64,000 bases of DNA from Mercurialis annua (taxonomy: Eukaryota > Streptophyta > Magnoliopsida > Malpighiales > Euphorbiaceae). Positions 37,101-49,739 of this stretch are shown here, piece after piece. How positions within the stretch are numbered: the first letter of the stretch is position 1; every line of letters begins with the position of its first letter. The position numbers and the translations under genes are program-made. Under the pieces are notes generated by a model. That model did no database searches and was not told the origin of the DNA. It was given only the letters and a program-made list of their open reading frames with translations. The stretch is taken from contig NC_065571.1 in the NCBI RefSeq assembly GCF_937616625.2, forward strand, positions 374,501 to 438,500. Reading direction: 5' to 3'.

Positions 37101-38811
37101 CTTTCTTCTCCTTACCCTCAGAAATTGAATCTAAATTCAATTTAGGCATATCCAAGCCAGCGGAGGAGGACAAATTAGATGGACTCTTAATAATTTTACC
37201 CGTAGGTGTCGGTAAGCGATTATTAGATTTCTCAGTTCTCTTCAAAATCTTCAGTTGCACTGAAGGATCCTCGTAACTTACACCTCTATATAAAGATACA
37301 GAAGTGCCAGACCTCCAGATTACCAAACCACCAGTTTTTCTCTGATTACATTACAGGAATTAGAAGTAGAAGAAGGTTAGAGAAAAAGAAGAAATAGCAG
37401 TATTTACTAATGGATAAAAAACATGCATCTCTAATTCCCCAGTGAATAACATTCTTATTCATGGTTATACTCTAAGTAGAAGGCATGATATAAATCAATG
37501 AGCAATGCACCTTACCATGGTTACTTTACTGTTTCAACTACAGTAGGTAACATGGACACTTCATTCAATTAACATTTTCCGTTTCGGAAACTTAGCATTT
37601 TGGACATGAAACTTCATTTTTAGCATAGGAAAACTTAAAATAACATTGTTTCGCCGTGTCCATGTCTCATTTTTCCGTGTCCGTGCTACCTAAGGTGGAA
37701 GTTGTCGATGCCTATGCTTGAATATGAACTAGCTTTTCTAAATATATATATTTTCTTTTTATTTCAACATTGCCAGTATTAATGAAAAATTCCATTATTG
37801 AACTAAACCAAAGACTTAAATCGTCCATAACTGTAAGTTCTAACTTCTAATTCTCAGCTACACATGATAATTGGGATTCTCTTTTTCTTTTGATTAACAT
37901 CCAATCTCCAATCAATAAAATTCATATAATAGAATAGCAAAAACAAAATATAGAATCATTCATTCACAAATAAACAATAATTAAAATACAGAACTAAAAC
38001 ATACCTCCAACATCTCATGCATCCTCTTCATATTAAGGGCAAGTGCCCCCTCAACTTTGACCCTAACAATCTCTGATGCCTTCCATTTCTCATGAATGGT
38101 ATCCACAATTTCCCGAGTAACACCTGCACCCTTCACCCTCAACTTACTCTTAGTTTGAAAAGTCAAGTTGATCAACCTCCTCAGCTCTGGCTCAGGCAAT
38201 GTCAACTCAGCCAATTGTGTCCTACTCTTACTCTTTGCACTCCATTTCTCCTCATTTCCAACCTCCTCTCTCTTAGCTTTCTCCCATGGAAACCTCACCT
38301 CCCCATTACTTCTAAACACATCTTCAACTCCTAAAGGCGACTCCTTCGAAAACCCGCCCCGCGAATTCGGCAAATTCCCCTCCTCAACATATAAAATATC
38401 CTCTACACTACCTTTCTCAATCACCCTCTCATTCTTATTACCATTAACATCACCGTCTACATACCCGTGTTTCTTTAATTTCTCCATAATTTTTTCCATT
38501 GTGTCACCTCCACTACCACTGGTATCACCATTTCTGTAATTTAACACAGCTTGAGGGGCTTTGGGGCGGTTTTGTTTACTGGGTTTATGCCATTTAGATA
38601 ACCAATTGCCACTAGATAAGCTTATTTCTTGTTTATCAGTGGCTAAAAAGCTTGATTTTCTTTGTGGGTTCTTTGGATTAGAGTAGAAATTTTGTGTATT
38701 TAAAGGAATTGAAGAAGTGTATCTGTAGAATTGGAGAGGTGTTGCATTGAATTTAAAGAATGAAGTTTGAAAATAATCAAAATGTAATTGGCGACTGGGC
38801 AGCAGAGCCAT
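34113..38811 (-). CDS. CFM3: CFM3-like CRM-domain chloroplast group II intron splicing factor
   Basis: Exons, 5' to 3' on the minus strand: 38811-38005, 37341-36849, 36769-36639, 36437-36087, 35968-35812, 35731-35439, 35157-35098, 35017-34931, 34849-34709, 34621-34484 and 34331-34113, about 958 residues. The N-terminus is Ser/Asn-rich and poor in acids, as for an organelle transit peptide. Three CRM domains follow, each with its GxxG-type loop and a YRG motif: residues ~205-300 ([14 protein letters not shown]), ~420-505 ([12 protein letters not shown]) and ~620-725 ([11 protein letters not shown]). CRM proteins bind group II introns. CFM3 is targeted to chloroplasts, and partly mitochondria, and works with CAF-type partners. 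[15 protein letters not shown] before the first domain argues for CFM3 rather than CFM2 or CRS1. The last acceptor (34332-34333) is pyrimidine-poor and was chosen because it alone gives a long open C-terminus. Confidence 0.78.
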
Positions 38812-38829
38812 TACAGCAAGATAAAGGTA

Positions 38830-39200
38830 TGGTGCATAGACTCTGCGAAGAGGTTAAATTGCTTATTTGGTTCAATATAAGGACTCAATTGTAACGAAAC
38901 TGTAAGATTTTTGGATGGTTATTTTGTGGGTTTAAGACTGAAATTTGAAGAAGCAGAGAATGTGATTGTAATCCATGGCGGGGGGCATATAATATATTTC
39001 GGTTTGTTTGGTAGCAAGGAAATAGATATTCTCTTTCTTTGAACTGATATTTATGTATTCTATTATAGGTTAGTAACTTCCTTGATAGGTTTAGAGGATT
39101 GCATTAATTATCTTGATATAAATTATTTCTGCAAAAGGATTATAAAATCTTCAACTTTTTTAATGAATGTCATTTCTTTAAAAATAAATAGGTCTAATTG
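38830..39200. other. Upstream region of the CFM3-like gene
   Basis: Likely 5' UTR and promoter of the minus-strand CFM3-like gene, shared in part with the divergent PRA1 gene further right. No clear TATA box was picked out. Confidence 0.35.
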
Positions 39201-39206
39201 TACTTA

Positions 39207-39470
39207 GAGGTGTAAATGAACCCAGCAGCTCGACTTTCATGTTCGTTTGCATTATAAACGAACCGAGCTCGATCTTGATAGGTTAATTTATTTAAACGAG
39301 TTGAATATGAACATAATGGTGTTTGACTCGTTTACGTTCACGAACAATGCTTTTAAATTTTTGCGGATGTGCTCGACTAAAAGTTCGTTAACGAGCTCGT
39401 ATGGATGCTCGATAAAAGAGTCCACGAATTGGTTCGTACAGGGACTCGATGAACAATTTAAGAACTAGCT
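39207..39470. repeat. Dispersed GAGCTCG-rich repeat
   Basis: Starts near AGAGGTGTAAATGAACC and contains GAACCGAGCTCGATC, CGTTTACGTTCACGAACAATG and GTTAACGAGCTCGTATGG. The words and their order resemble 4228-4500. Class unknown; non-coding. Confidence 0.4.
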
Positions 39471-39504
39471 ATTTGGATTTAAATTAAATATACTTTATTC
39501 TTTG

Positions 39505-39765
39505 AGGAGGCAAATTGCTAATTAAGGGGCAATGCAATTAGTTTACAAGTTGAGAGATAAATTTATAAAAATATAATTAATTGACTATAACTGTCAACTT
39601 TTAAGACTGATTTGCTCACAAAACTCATTTGTGTGCTAATTATATATTGTTTATAAGTTGAGGAGACAAATTTTTATATAAATCACCAATATTAAAATTA
39701 ATTTATATGCTAACCATAAATTTGTTTATAAGTAGAATGGGCAGTTGCTATTTAATTCTGAAATT
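39505..39765. mobile_element. Foldback MITE, family A copy 3 (rearranged)
   Basis: Contains AAGTTGAGAGATAAATTT, TTAATTGACTATAAC, TTTGCTCACAAAACTCATTT and TTTATAAGTTGAGG, matching phrases of the copies at 6089-6371 and 27435-27676. The ends do not pair as cleanly as in the other copies, suggesting partial duplication or decay. It lies about 200 bases upstream of the PRA1 gene. Confidence 0.4.
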
Positions 39766-39969
39766 GATGGAGTATGTAACATAAGTTTTTCATATTTAAC
39801 CAATAAAATAAACTAATACTACAAATTTTAGTCTAATGTATATAATACTATGCGGAGCAGTGAGAGATGAGAAATTTCGGCGAGCACAATCGTTATTCCT
39901 CCAAAATCCCCAAATATTAATGAAATTGCCCTTTTTGATTCAGAATCAGCTCCAAATTAGAATCTAACA

Positions 39970-40512
39970 ATGTCCACCACTCCTAAATTCATCTCTCAAT
40001 TCAAACAAACAACACAATCCCTAAACGCCACCGTTCAGCCCTGGTCACTCTTCTCCGACTCTTCTTCCCTCAACTTCCCCTCTTCACTCCCAGACGCCAC
40101 CACTCGCATTACCCAGAACCTAACTCATTTCCGCTCTAATTACTCGCTAATCATCTTAATTTCCCTCTTCTTAAGCCTAATCTACCACCCACTTTCTCTA
40201 ATCGCCTTCTTCATCATTCTAATCGGATGGGTCTTTCTCTACTTCGCTCGCGACGACGACCCGCTTACGTTTTTTGCATACCAGGTTAGTGATTTTGTGG
40301 TCTTAGCGTTGCTGTTTTCCGTCACGGTGGTTGTGTTGATTTGGAGCGGAGTCTGGTTTAATGTGGTGGCTGCTGTTGGGATTGGTTTTGGGTTGGTGAT
40401 TTTGCACGCTCTGCTCAGAAGTACGGATGATCTTGTTGCTGATGATATTGAAACGTCCCCGTATGTTAACTTGCTCTCTGATGATGAATTTAGCCCTAGG
40501 GGAGCCTTGTAG
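39970..40512 (+). CDS. PRA1 family protein (prenylated Rab acceptor)
   Basis: Intronless, 180 residues. ATG at 39970, stop TAG at 40510-40512. After a polar N-terminus comes the PRA1 core: RITQNLTHFRSNYSLIILIS, a hydrophobic hairpin (residues ~60-90), the hinge YFARDDDPLTFFAY, and a second hydrophobic hairpin (residues ~108-145). The acidic C-terminal end, SPYVNLLSDDEFS, is typical for plant PRA1 subfamilies. PRA1 proteins are four-pass ER/Golgi/endosomal membrane proteins that bind prenylated Rab GTPases and assist vesicle trafficking. The lack of introns fits the plant family. The subgroup was not determined. Confidence 0.88.
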   Translation: MSTTPKFISQFKQTTQSLNATVQPWSLFSDSSSLNFPSSLPDATTRITQNLTHFRSNYSLIILISLFLSLIYHPLSLIAFFIILIGWVFLYFARDDDPLTFFAYQVSDFVVLALLFSVTVVVLIWSGVWFNVVAAVGIGFGLVILHALLRSTDDLVADDIETSPYVNLLSDDEFSPRGAL

Positions 40513-41049
40513 TGCATCATTTTATTTATTTTTGTTTTAAATTGTATTATGTAGTTTTGGGTTAGTGAAATTTGAAAAAGAAACGGAAAAATATTTTAGC
40601 TTCTTTTTTTACTAGATCTTGCTATGACTTAAAGGTCTTGCATGTTATATGCATTTACCTAAGAATTTCTCCATTTCTTGATGAAATATGTTTATTGGCA
40701 TTTACTGAGTTTGACATTATTATAACTCAAAATGTTGTGCATAGCAATCATATAGTATGAATTAAAGGATCAACTAATTCATACTTAGTCATTTTAATTT
40801 TGATTAATGAGAAAATAGACGAATTTGGGAGTTTATCCGTAGTTGGCCCTGCGGCGAGTTATAGAATCATATATCTTCTAAAACTCTAAAATTTAGAAAC
40901 GCTTCTAAAATCCTAAAATTTGCTTGATTAACAAAGTATTAAAATTTGAATTTTCTACATGCAGCTTAATGCTAGCCAAAAACAGTATTGTTCTCTTCTC
41001 AGACTATATGATTTAAAATCAATATCACCATTGAAATAAACAGCCAATT

Positions 41050-43658
41050 TCATAAAGACTGAGCTTTTCGGCCATAAGATAAAACCATAACGAAATCTTT
41101 AGCTGAGGTACCAACGCTTGTTTGTATTATTTCAGATGACGGTGTCATCTTCAACCACCAGTCTACTATGTCATGCAGCAGCGCTGTTGAAACCACCGGC
41201 TTACCCCGTAGCGATATCTCTACCTGTGAGAATTTTACAGTTAAAACAATATTATTTGGTTGCTTATGATAATATCGAAATAGATTAAAAGTTAGAAGTA
41301 GAATACCTCAGCTTCACTGGTGAGCCCCAATTTCCGCACCAGATACTTTTTAATAGTCGAAACAGGTAAACTGCCATCTCTGTGATAAATTGAGATAATT
41401 TATCAGTAAAATTTCAGTTTATGTTATTTTTATCATCTGTTATGAATAAAGACCCACTCCAGGGCGACATATTTCCATTTTGGGGACACAAAAACATTAG
41501 CATTCCGTTTTTGTTATCAAATAATATTGAGATATTTATATATACATGTATATAAACCATTTCAGCTTTAGCCTAAAAAGACATCACATACAGTTGACAT
41601 ATTCAGAAATGACAAATAAAATGTCATGAGCTAGTACATAATACTTCAAATTCTCCATGTTATAGAATTATTGCCTCTATTTATTATCGACAGTTGTGTA
41701 TCAGAAACACAAACACCTGATTGTGAAAATCGTTTTAGTAACATGGAAATTAAGTCATAATACACGCTAGATAAGTCATTACTACCACGTAAAATACAAA
41801 TTTTAGCATAATATACCTGACATAACTTACATTTTAACCATATGGACAACGGCAGTTATGGACATTCCCAGTCATGTTACTATCATTGCAAACTTGAAAA
41901 AAAAATTACAAGCAAACCGGCTCAATGAAATGGAAGCAGACAGTAAGAATAATGAAACTCACTTGACTCTCAAGTAGCATGAAGTTATCTGCGGCAAAGG
42001 TGCATCTTCTACCCTGCTATTATTTGTGACTATGTCAGAAATTCAACTTTTGACATGATGATGGCAATTTGTGAACTTAAACCAATCATTAAAACTACAA
42101 TAATATAATAGCAGATGAAACCGTATCTTACTGATCATTTGATGCAACTAATGAGAACCATAGTGGACTAAATTGTCTACCACAATAACAGCTTGCATCA
42201 ATATCAGCATTTGCTGAAACGGTCAGCCCCTCAGGCTCAGCTGCTGTCTTTTGCTGTACGCCTTGCACCTTTGGAGCTTTAACTGAACTTGATGGTGACG
42301 GACTAGAGTCATTCTCATCACCATTTACCTTCCATCTGTAACCATCATCTTCATTATCTTCACCCTGCAATTTGTCACTATAATCTCCATTTTTGAATTC
42401 TTCATCAAGTTCATCCTCTGTGGGATCAGGCAGCTGCATTTTGACAAGAGTGTCTTGTGGATTTGACATATCAGGCTTTAAAGTATTCCATGTATCAGCT
42501 TTGCTTTCACATGGTTCAGGTTGATCATCTACATTGTCTTTCCGGGGCTGTTCGGATGATTAAGGAGATGAATTTTGTGCCTGAACAATGATTAGAAATT
42601 CAAAAAATCTATAGAATTTATATGTTCAGCCTTGTTTACCTTATCTTCATTCAGAATAGATTTGGTTAGAGTCTCCGGGGAGGTTGACCTCTCATGCAAA
42701 TCATCAACTTTCTTAACAGATTCCTCTATGAGAATAGATTCTCGCAAAGCCGGATTCTTCCTGGCAATAGCTTTCAATCTCTTTCTCGGCAAAGCAGGGA
42801 TTGATGATACTTTAGGTAAGCTCACCACCAATGAAGAAAGAGAGATCTCCTTCCGTTTCGCAGGTAACGGTATTAAAGGCACATCTTTCGGAACAGAGAG
42901 CACAACTGCCGGTGCCTTAGTCTTCTTTTTCTTGGAAGGGAAAAATTTGGTCTTTAGATCATCTAAACTGTGATCTGCCCTGTGGATTAGCATGTAAAAT
43001 CTAAGTTTCTCCATCTAGTGACCCTTATGACAGCCTAAAATCGAAGTCTAATTATAAATAGAATGACAGTAAACAGAAGTTAGCGCAGTTAAATCATAAC
43101 ATTTAAGTACATCTAAATAAGGACTAACTATCAACTGATAATTCTGATTTGGTATAGCAAACAAACACCCTTCTTGAATTTCTTTGTTTTGAATTTGATG
43201 CAGCTCCAACAATACATGATGCATTAATACACAGTAACTATATGATACATATACTTATTAAAAAAAAAAACTAGTACTATATGGTACAGATATATGAAGT
43301 TTGAGATTAATGAGAAAATAAAAAGTAAGTACCTGAGCTTTTCAAGAGGAGCACACCCTAAATTGATATTACACGTGGGACAAGTACCAAATTCTTCATC
43401 ATTTATCTTCTTGTATATGCATTTTCTGCAAACTGTTCCATAATTAAGAAACAGATCAAATTATAGTTAAACCATACAAGAATTGTATAGTAAAATTAAA
43501 AATTACGTAAACAGAGAATTTGAAAGAGAAGAGTTACAGGTGTGGAGACATTCAGAGATGGTAGTAGCGTCTCTAAAGAGTTTATGACAAAGAGGACACG
43601 TCATGCATGTCTCTAGCTTCTCTCTTTCCACCTTCACCACCTGCCTCGTCATCATCAT
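41050..43658 (-). CDS. DRIP2: DRIP-type RING E3 ubiquitin ligase (DREB2A-interacting protein)
   Basis: Exons, 5' to 3' on the minus strand: 43658-43538, 43432-43333, 42979-42640, 42547-42132, 42013-41963, 41379-41307 and 41223-41050, about 424 residues, close to the Arabidopsis DRIP proteins. The N-terminal C3HC4 RING has C21, C24, C37, H39, C42, C45, C58 and C61. The middle is basic and Ser/Pro-rich (KKKKTKAP). The C-terminus, from PLPQITSCYLRVKDGSLP onward, is a RAWUL (ubiquitin-like) domain. DRIP1/2 ubiquitinate the drought regulator DREB2A in the nucleus. One oddity: the expected acceptor for exon 4 (exon start 42580) would add 11 codons that include an in-frame TAA (42560-42562). The acceptor used here (exon start 42547) keeps the frame open. 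DRIP1 versus DRIP2 cannot be settled. Confidence 0.82.
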
Positions 43659-43699
43659 CGTCTTCTCCACACTAATACATCACTATCTGTCCTATATAT

Positions 43700-45330
43700 T
43701 CTCCGGTGCATGTAATAATCCAGGACGAGATTTTGCTGCCCTTTTTGAACAATAATCAGCGCCGCTAATTAATTTTGTGTTTGGTGAGCCACAATTAATG
43801 AAATAGGAGAAGAGAGGATTTTTGGACAATGGCAATGCTCTCGTTATGATCTAAGACGACGTTTTAATTCAAAACTCTCCAAACCACATTTTATTTCTCC
43901 TCGACACAACAAATAAGACGGGGGATTAGCCTGCCCGCCGTAATTTTGGGGTTCATTTTGTGGCTACACATGCCAAACTCAACAAATGTTCATACTTGAA
44001 CAATCACATCAAAAGACTCAAATTTAAATTTAATGATAAAAATAATCTATAATTCTATTATTTTGGTTTCATATCACTTTGAATCATCAACACTAATCTC
44101 ATATTAGATGTATAATGACTCAAAATTAATAAATTATATATTTTTTATTACAAAATTTAAATTTAAATATTTTTAAAAATTAGAGGGTGAACAGAAATTT
44201 TATTAATTTATAATTTGACCTCATCCATCTAGTTGTTATTTCAGAGTTGAATTATTTCAAATTTAATAGTGATATTTTTAATTTAAACATAAATATTAAA
44301 ACTTAAAATGATTCAAACTGGATAGATTTTAAATTATATTAATTAATTAACTATGATAATTTTGTAAATATTTGTTTATGAAATTAAATATGATAAAATT
44401 GGAATTGTAAATCCCAAATAACATCTTGAGTAGAAAAGTGACTAAAAATTAATTATTCAAGTTACATTTTAATGTTTAAAATAAGTATGTCTTGATTATA
44501 AATTACAACCACATTGACTATTTCACAAATAATAATAGTAATAACTAATACTAATAATTAGTATACATCATCTGTCAGTTGTCCATTACGAACAGTGCAC
44601 GCTCTAAGTGAAATATGGTACGATTACCATCCAACTAAACAGCTAAATTTTTTCTTTATATAAAAAAACTAAACTAAACAGGTCTCTCTACTGCGGGGCC
44701 ATGGAGTAAGGTGACGGATCTTATATCATTGGCCACATGGACGCCACCTGGTTATTCGCATAAATAAGTCAAACACCAACCTCCTTCGGTTCAGTTAGTC
44801 TTGGCCACGGGCTGATTAGAATTGGAACCAACCCACTCAAAACCAGCTCAGACCCATCAAACTTGAAATCGGGCGGTTCCACATCAATTCTAATAAAATA
44901 TAGTACTAGTATTAAAGGACCATTGTCTTTTTATGTTCAATACAAATTAATAAAAAAAACACCACCACCTGCTAACTGTTGTGAAGGCTGTGTGTGCATC
45001 AGTTCACTTGTTTGGATTACAAAAAAAATGAAAAGAAATATTAAGATTGCACACAATATAAACAGTCAGTCAGTATTCAAGTCCTGAAAGAAAAATCTCA
45101 AAAATTTGGATATATATTTTCTTTTTGAATTACATATATGTTTCTGTTTGTTTTCAAAACAACCATGGCTGTTACCAGAACATGGCAATGGTTACAGAAA
45201 AAACATCACCCTTGTGCCCAAACAAGAAGATGTCTGTCAGAATAAAAACAAGAAAAAATTATGAATCGGAACTAAGGGAAATAGGAAAAAAAATTCTCTG
45301 TTTGTATTGTTTTACAATTATCAGTATTGG
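43700..45330. other. Intergenic region between the DRIP-like and MRS2 genes
   Basis: Contains the presumed promoter of the minus-strand DRIP-like gene at the left and mostly A/T-rich sequence beyond. No gene was recognised. A GGTT/CCAACCC-rich patch at about 44800-44880 resembles other dispersed repeats in the window. Confidence 0.4.
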
Positions 45331-45519
45331 TGTCTGATGCGATTAATCAGGCTTTCACCAACTATAAGAGCAGATCCAATAGAATCCTGAATTTTTTTAT
45401 GTCAAAGCATGAGAGACATAACATCACAGTTATCGAAAGGCAGCCTGAAAGACACAAATGAATACCTTCACATCAAGAATCCAAGTATTCTTTCCCTCGG
45501 AGGAACAAGGAGGTAAAAT

Positions 45520-48500
45520 TTACGATCCAACGAGGCCTTTGTAGCGAGCATAGGACATAACTAGTATGAATATAGCTGCACAAAGTAATCCTGCCAAAAT
45601 AACCACCTAGACAAATAAAAGACTTAATTCAGCACAAGTACCAGATTAAAAAGGACAGCTGAAGTTGTGAATTGAAGGTATATGCATACCCATTTAAACA
45701 TGTATCCGTGATTGTCATTCCATGTATATGGAATATTCATGCCAAATATTCCAGCCACCAAAGAATAGATGGATAAACAGACAGTTCCTGAGCTCAGAAA
45801 GAGCTCTAGCTGCAGAAAGAAATGATAGGAAAAAGATTCACATGTTGCAACATTGAGAAAGACAGAGTGCCAGTGTCTTGGTAAAAAGCAGAAAAGAGAA
45901 ATTAAGGAAGCACCTGAATTAGCTGATTTCGATGATTGTCAAGCTGCAGAAAAATGATTGATAAACCTCATCTCATGTAGCCAAACAAAATTTTACTAAT
46001 TAAAATATCAAGTATGCGTAAACTTGAACATACCTGAATATTAATGTAATCTTCTGTGTCATCAATATATTCACGCAACTGCAGTTTTTAAATTAACGAA
46101 TACATTTATAAAAAATCAAAGCTAATGATCAAGTCATGTTGTCAATAGGAAAAAAGTAGCACACATACCGTTGTCAATTTGTTCAATGTGCCGTCAATTT
46201 GCATAAAGTAGGCCTGAAATATTATAATACCATGCATATTAGCCATCAGTTTCTCCCAACTTCAGATAAAAATAAATAAATTTTGAAGTTAACAATGCTA
46301 TAACCTCTAATAACATCTCGAGCTCCTCGACATCATTCTCATCTCCACGAATTGTTGCAATACTTGCTCTACTTGCCCTTGAAATTTTTGAACCTATGGT
46401 AGGGGAGGCAGAAAACCAATTAGCACAACCTGATCCACTAACTGGAGATGCGCCCGCCAACTTTCTTGACAAGTAAAGATCAGCCATGTCATCATCATCA
46501 TCCAAAAGCTGCTCGAGTTCATCTCTTACCTACAGAAGATCAAAGGATTATTTCCCGCCTACATCGCAAAAGCTTTAAGTGATTCAGTGAGCATCTTTTA
46601 TTTTTAATAAACTAAGCAAGTCTGTCCATGACTGATAATCAATTTCACCAGTAAATAACCATCTCCAGATAGATTTTAGTTGTAACTTCCTAAAATATAT
46701 AAAATCTGTAATATGCATCTTGCACTTGTGAAACAAACATATGAAACTTAAATCTAAGTGGAAAAAAGTTGACTTTTTGCATAAGACTGGAGAAAGCATA
46801 TGTAAATCAATGCTATATTAGGTTCCATCATCATGCTATGAGCAATTGTAAACAAATAAATGGTTAGTCTCCATCGTGTCAAGAATATTCACTAGGAATC
46901 TTTTCCACAATATTAGGCCTAGAGAAAATAAAGAAAGCTCGTTTTTTCCTTAGCACGATATAAAAAGAAATAGGGGATTTATAGAAACTTTTTTTTGTAG
47001 TAGAAAATCAACTAAAGAATATAGATTTCAATATCAATTGACAGATGGAAAAAACTCCTACACATGTACCATTAAATGTAGATAAAACTATGTTTGATTA
47101 AAAAAAACGAACAATACATTCAATATTATGTTTTGCTGCAAGAAACCAAAAAAAGGTCAGATACATACTTTCTGAACCCGAGCAGTCAACCTTGTCATTG
47201 CACTCTTCAGTTTACGAACTCTATCCAAGTTCCGGCTGCTAATCTGATGAATTTAATTAAAAAAATCCAAAGGGTTAAAAGTAGTGTGGCAGCCAAAACA
47301 ACATTTTCTCAGCTTCAAAAATGATGCAAATTAATGATATTTTAGTATCTTCTAGTATTTAATCACCCATAATTGGTGGCAACAATTTAATTTTGAAATG
47401 AATTAGGCGTGATAACATAGGAGAAGAGCATAAGGACATGAGAAAGAAGTAATTATCACAGGAAGTAGTACGCACTTTCGAGGTAAGCTCATCTAAAGCA
47501 GGATAGGCAGCGGTCTCTAATTCTGTTGTACGTGCAGCTAGAAAACTACAGATGGCTTCCAAAGCTACTTCCAGTGCCCGAAATTCAAATGGAGATTCTG
47601 TGTCACACGAACCCAATTACTCAAAAAGAAAAGCAGCAAACTCTTACATTGCATACAAAAATGAAATCAAACACGATGTAAAAAGAAATGAAACCAAAAT
47701 TTACCATCCTCTTCACCAGCTTCATCATTTTGATGCTGGCCAGGGAGAATGAGATTTGAGGGAGGTAAGCGCCTTTGAAGCTCCTCAACAACAGGAATAA
47801 CATTTTCATCAAGTGGATCACGAAGCAGAACCTAAATCATAACAAAACTTAAAGATTATATAATAAACAAATTCTCTAAAACAACTTTTGTTGAAGAGGT
47901 AAGAACTCAGAGGAAGTAAGCAGGCAATAAAGTATGCCCCAGGCTTAATTTTCATTTCCATTTAACTTGTTTGAAAAACGTCTAATCCAATTGAAAGTTG
48001 AAACTGGATTAGTCATATACCAAAACAAAAAGGAATTTAAAAATCATGGCAACTGTGATATAACTTGCAAGAATCTAATTCCAATGAGGTCTTGAAAATG
48101 AATTCTTCACAAATAGCAGAGATTTAACCAAAATAGAGTCTTTTAAAAAATGGAAGCGTGCAATTTAAATTCAAAAGTACAAAACAACTCAGCAATAGCT
48201 TAATTGAATTCAATTACCTCTTCAGAAGTAATAATCGCTTTGATATGCTGCCACAGAAAATAATAAAAATCAGAAGAATGCAAAAAATTGAAAAACAGAA
48301 AAGAAAAAAAAGTTAAAAAGAAAAAACCTCTAAATTCAAAACAATAGCGCCTTCGCGACCAAGAATAGCAGAAGGATAAGAAAGCAAGGGATCCAGAATC
48401 CTTAAATCACGAGCATGAATCTGGACGCGATGCATGATGGCGTGTTTATCGGCGTCGAGAATAGTACCCTGACCGGAAGCATCGAGAAGAATCCAACTCC

Positions 48501-48585
48501 TGGGCGACTGCGTCTTTTTCTTGACGGCGGCGGAGGAGGCAACAACCTGAGAGTCGGGCGGGACAACGTAACCGTCCCTCGCCAT
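45520..48585 (-). CDS. MRS2: MRS2/CorA-type magnesium transporter
   Basis: Exons, 5' to 3' on the minus strand: 48585-48328, 48247-48218, 47831-47705, 47597-47476, 47243-47169, 46529-46305, 46213-46169, 46078-46034, 45943-45914, 45809-45690 and 45606-45520, about 387 residues. The N-terminal part has [20 protein letters not shown] and [20 protein letters not shown]. The acidic helix with [18 protein letters not shown] is a family signature. Two C-terminal membrane helices flank the invariant GMN tripeptide ([13 protein letters not shown]), which forms the pore entrance. These proteins are pentameric Mg2+ channels of inner membranes, plasma membrane or vacuole. The N-terminus GYVVPPD plus [11 protein letters not shown] is most like plant MRS2-2 (MGT9). 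Adjacent short exons of 30-45 nt are normal for this family. Confidence 0.92.
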
Positions 48586-48619
48586 TTCTAACGATCATAA
48601 TCCAAAATCACATCTGAAA

Positions 48620-48825
48620 AATGTATTATTATTATTATTATTATTCGCCTCTGATTCCTGGATTATAATATTATTATTATTATTGTCTGAACAAAACCCT
48701 AAGAGAAACGGCTTTGGGTGTGAATTGTAGAAATGAGACGAATGGGAAATGGAGAATCTGATACCAAAGCGGACTTTCTTATTTCGGAAAATGCTGTTAT
48801 GTTATGTTATGTTATGTTATGGCTT
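48620..48825. repeat. Microsatellites upstream of MRS2
   Basis: (ATT)n at about 48625-48643 and 48668-48684, then five to six copies of GTTAT at about 48795-48821. They lie 40-240 bases upstream of the MRS2 start codon, in its likely 5' UTR or promoter. Confidence 0.75.
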
Positions 48826-49057
48826 TATTAATATGTTGAAAGGGAGGCCTGTTCTCATGTTGCATGCTTCAATCGCCCTATCACCTCTGTGCTACTTTTA
48901 GCTAACACGTTTGCATCAATACTTCTTCACGTGTCTTAGGTCCTCAATAAATTTATTCTTTTATTTATGTTGCATTTTAATTAACTTTCTTTTAAATCGA
49001 TTTTTGTATTTTCTTTCAGAAAACATATTCATCACAGTTTTTCAAGTATAAAAGATA

Positions 49058-49329
49058 CTCCCTCCGTCCCAATAGAGTTGTCCACTTTATCTTTATCACA
49101 TAGTTTAAGAAAAGTAATTATTGTTTGTGAGTTTTATAAAATTTTACTTACTTTTCTTGTTATACCCCTATTAAATATAGGGTGCACTTTTAATTTACTT
49201 ATTAGTGTATTTTGAATAGGGGTAATATAGGAAAATTAAGTGTAAAAATTAGTTACTTTTTGAAAGTGGACAAGAGTTTTGGGACAAAAAAAATTCTCAA
49301 AGTAGACAACTCTACTGGGACGGAGGTAG
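49058..49329. mobile_element. Stowaway MITE
   Basis: Ends CTCCCTCCGTCCCAATAGAG and the reverse complement of a right end reading CTACCTCCGTCCCAGTAGAG, flanked by TA (49056-49057 and 49330-49331). It is 272 bp. CTCCCTCCGTYCC is the classic Stowaway terminus. Inverted homology continues inward (TTGTCCACTTT and AAGTAGACAAC). Non-coding. Confidence 0.9.
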
Positions 49330-49343
49330 TATATTTTTATTAG

Positions 49344-49735
49344 GTAAAAGGTATAAAAAGACCCTCGTAGTTTTTACAAAAGTACAAATCTCTTTTACTT
49401 TTTTTAGGTATAATTAAGCCCTCTTTGTTTTCAAATAGAACAAATAACCCCTTTCATACAGCATCATTAGAAACACTCGTTAATAGTTGACATGTCTCTC
49501 ATAATCATATAGGAAAAAAGTTTAATAAGAATTTTAATGTTTAAAATATTTACCGAAAACTTGAGGGGATAAGTGTCCCAAAAGTAAACTAAAAGGGTTT
49601 ATTTTTTCGATTTTAAAACAATAAGGGTTTAATTATTCAATTTTAAAAACACGAGGGTTTAATTGTGCCCAAAATAAATAAAAGGGCTGATCTGTACTTT
49701 TGAAAAAAAATCGAGAGTTTTTTTGTACCTTCTGC
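49344..49735. mobile_element. Foldback MITE, type B
   Basis: The left arm contains AAAGGTATAAAAAGACCCTCG and AAAAGTACAAATCTCTTTTAC. The reverse-complemented right arm contains AGAAGGTACAAAAAAACTCTCG and AAAAGTACAGATCAGCCCTTTTA. Arms of about 100 bases also share TATAATTAAGCCCTC. It lies directly beside the Stowaway element. Non-coding. Confidence 0.6.
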
Positions 49736-49739
49736 CTTT

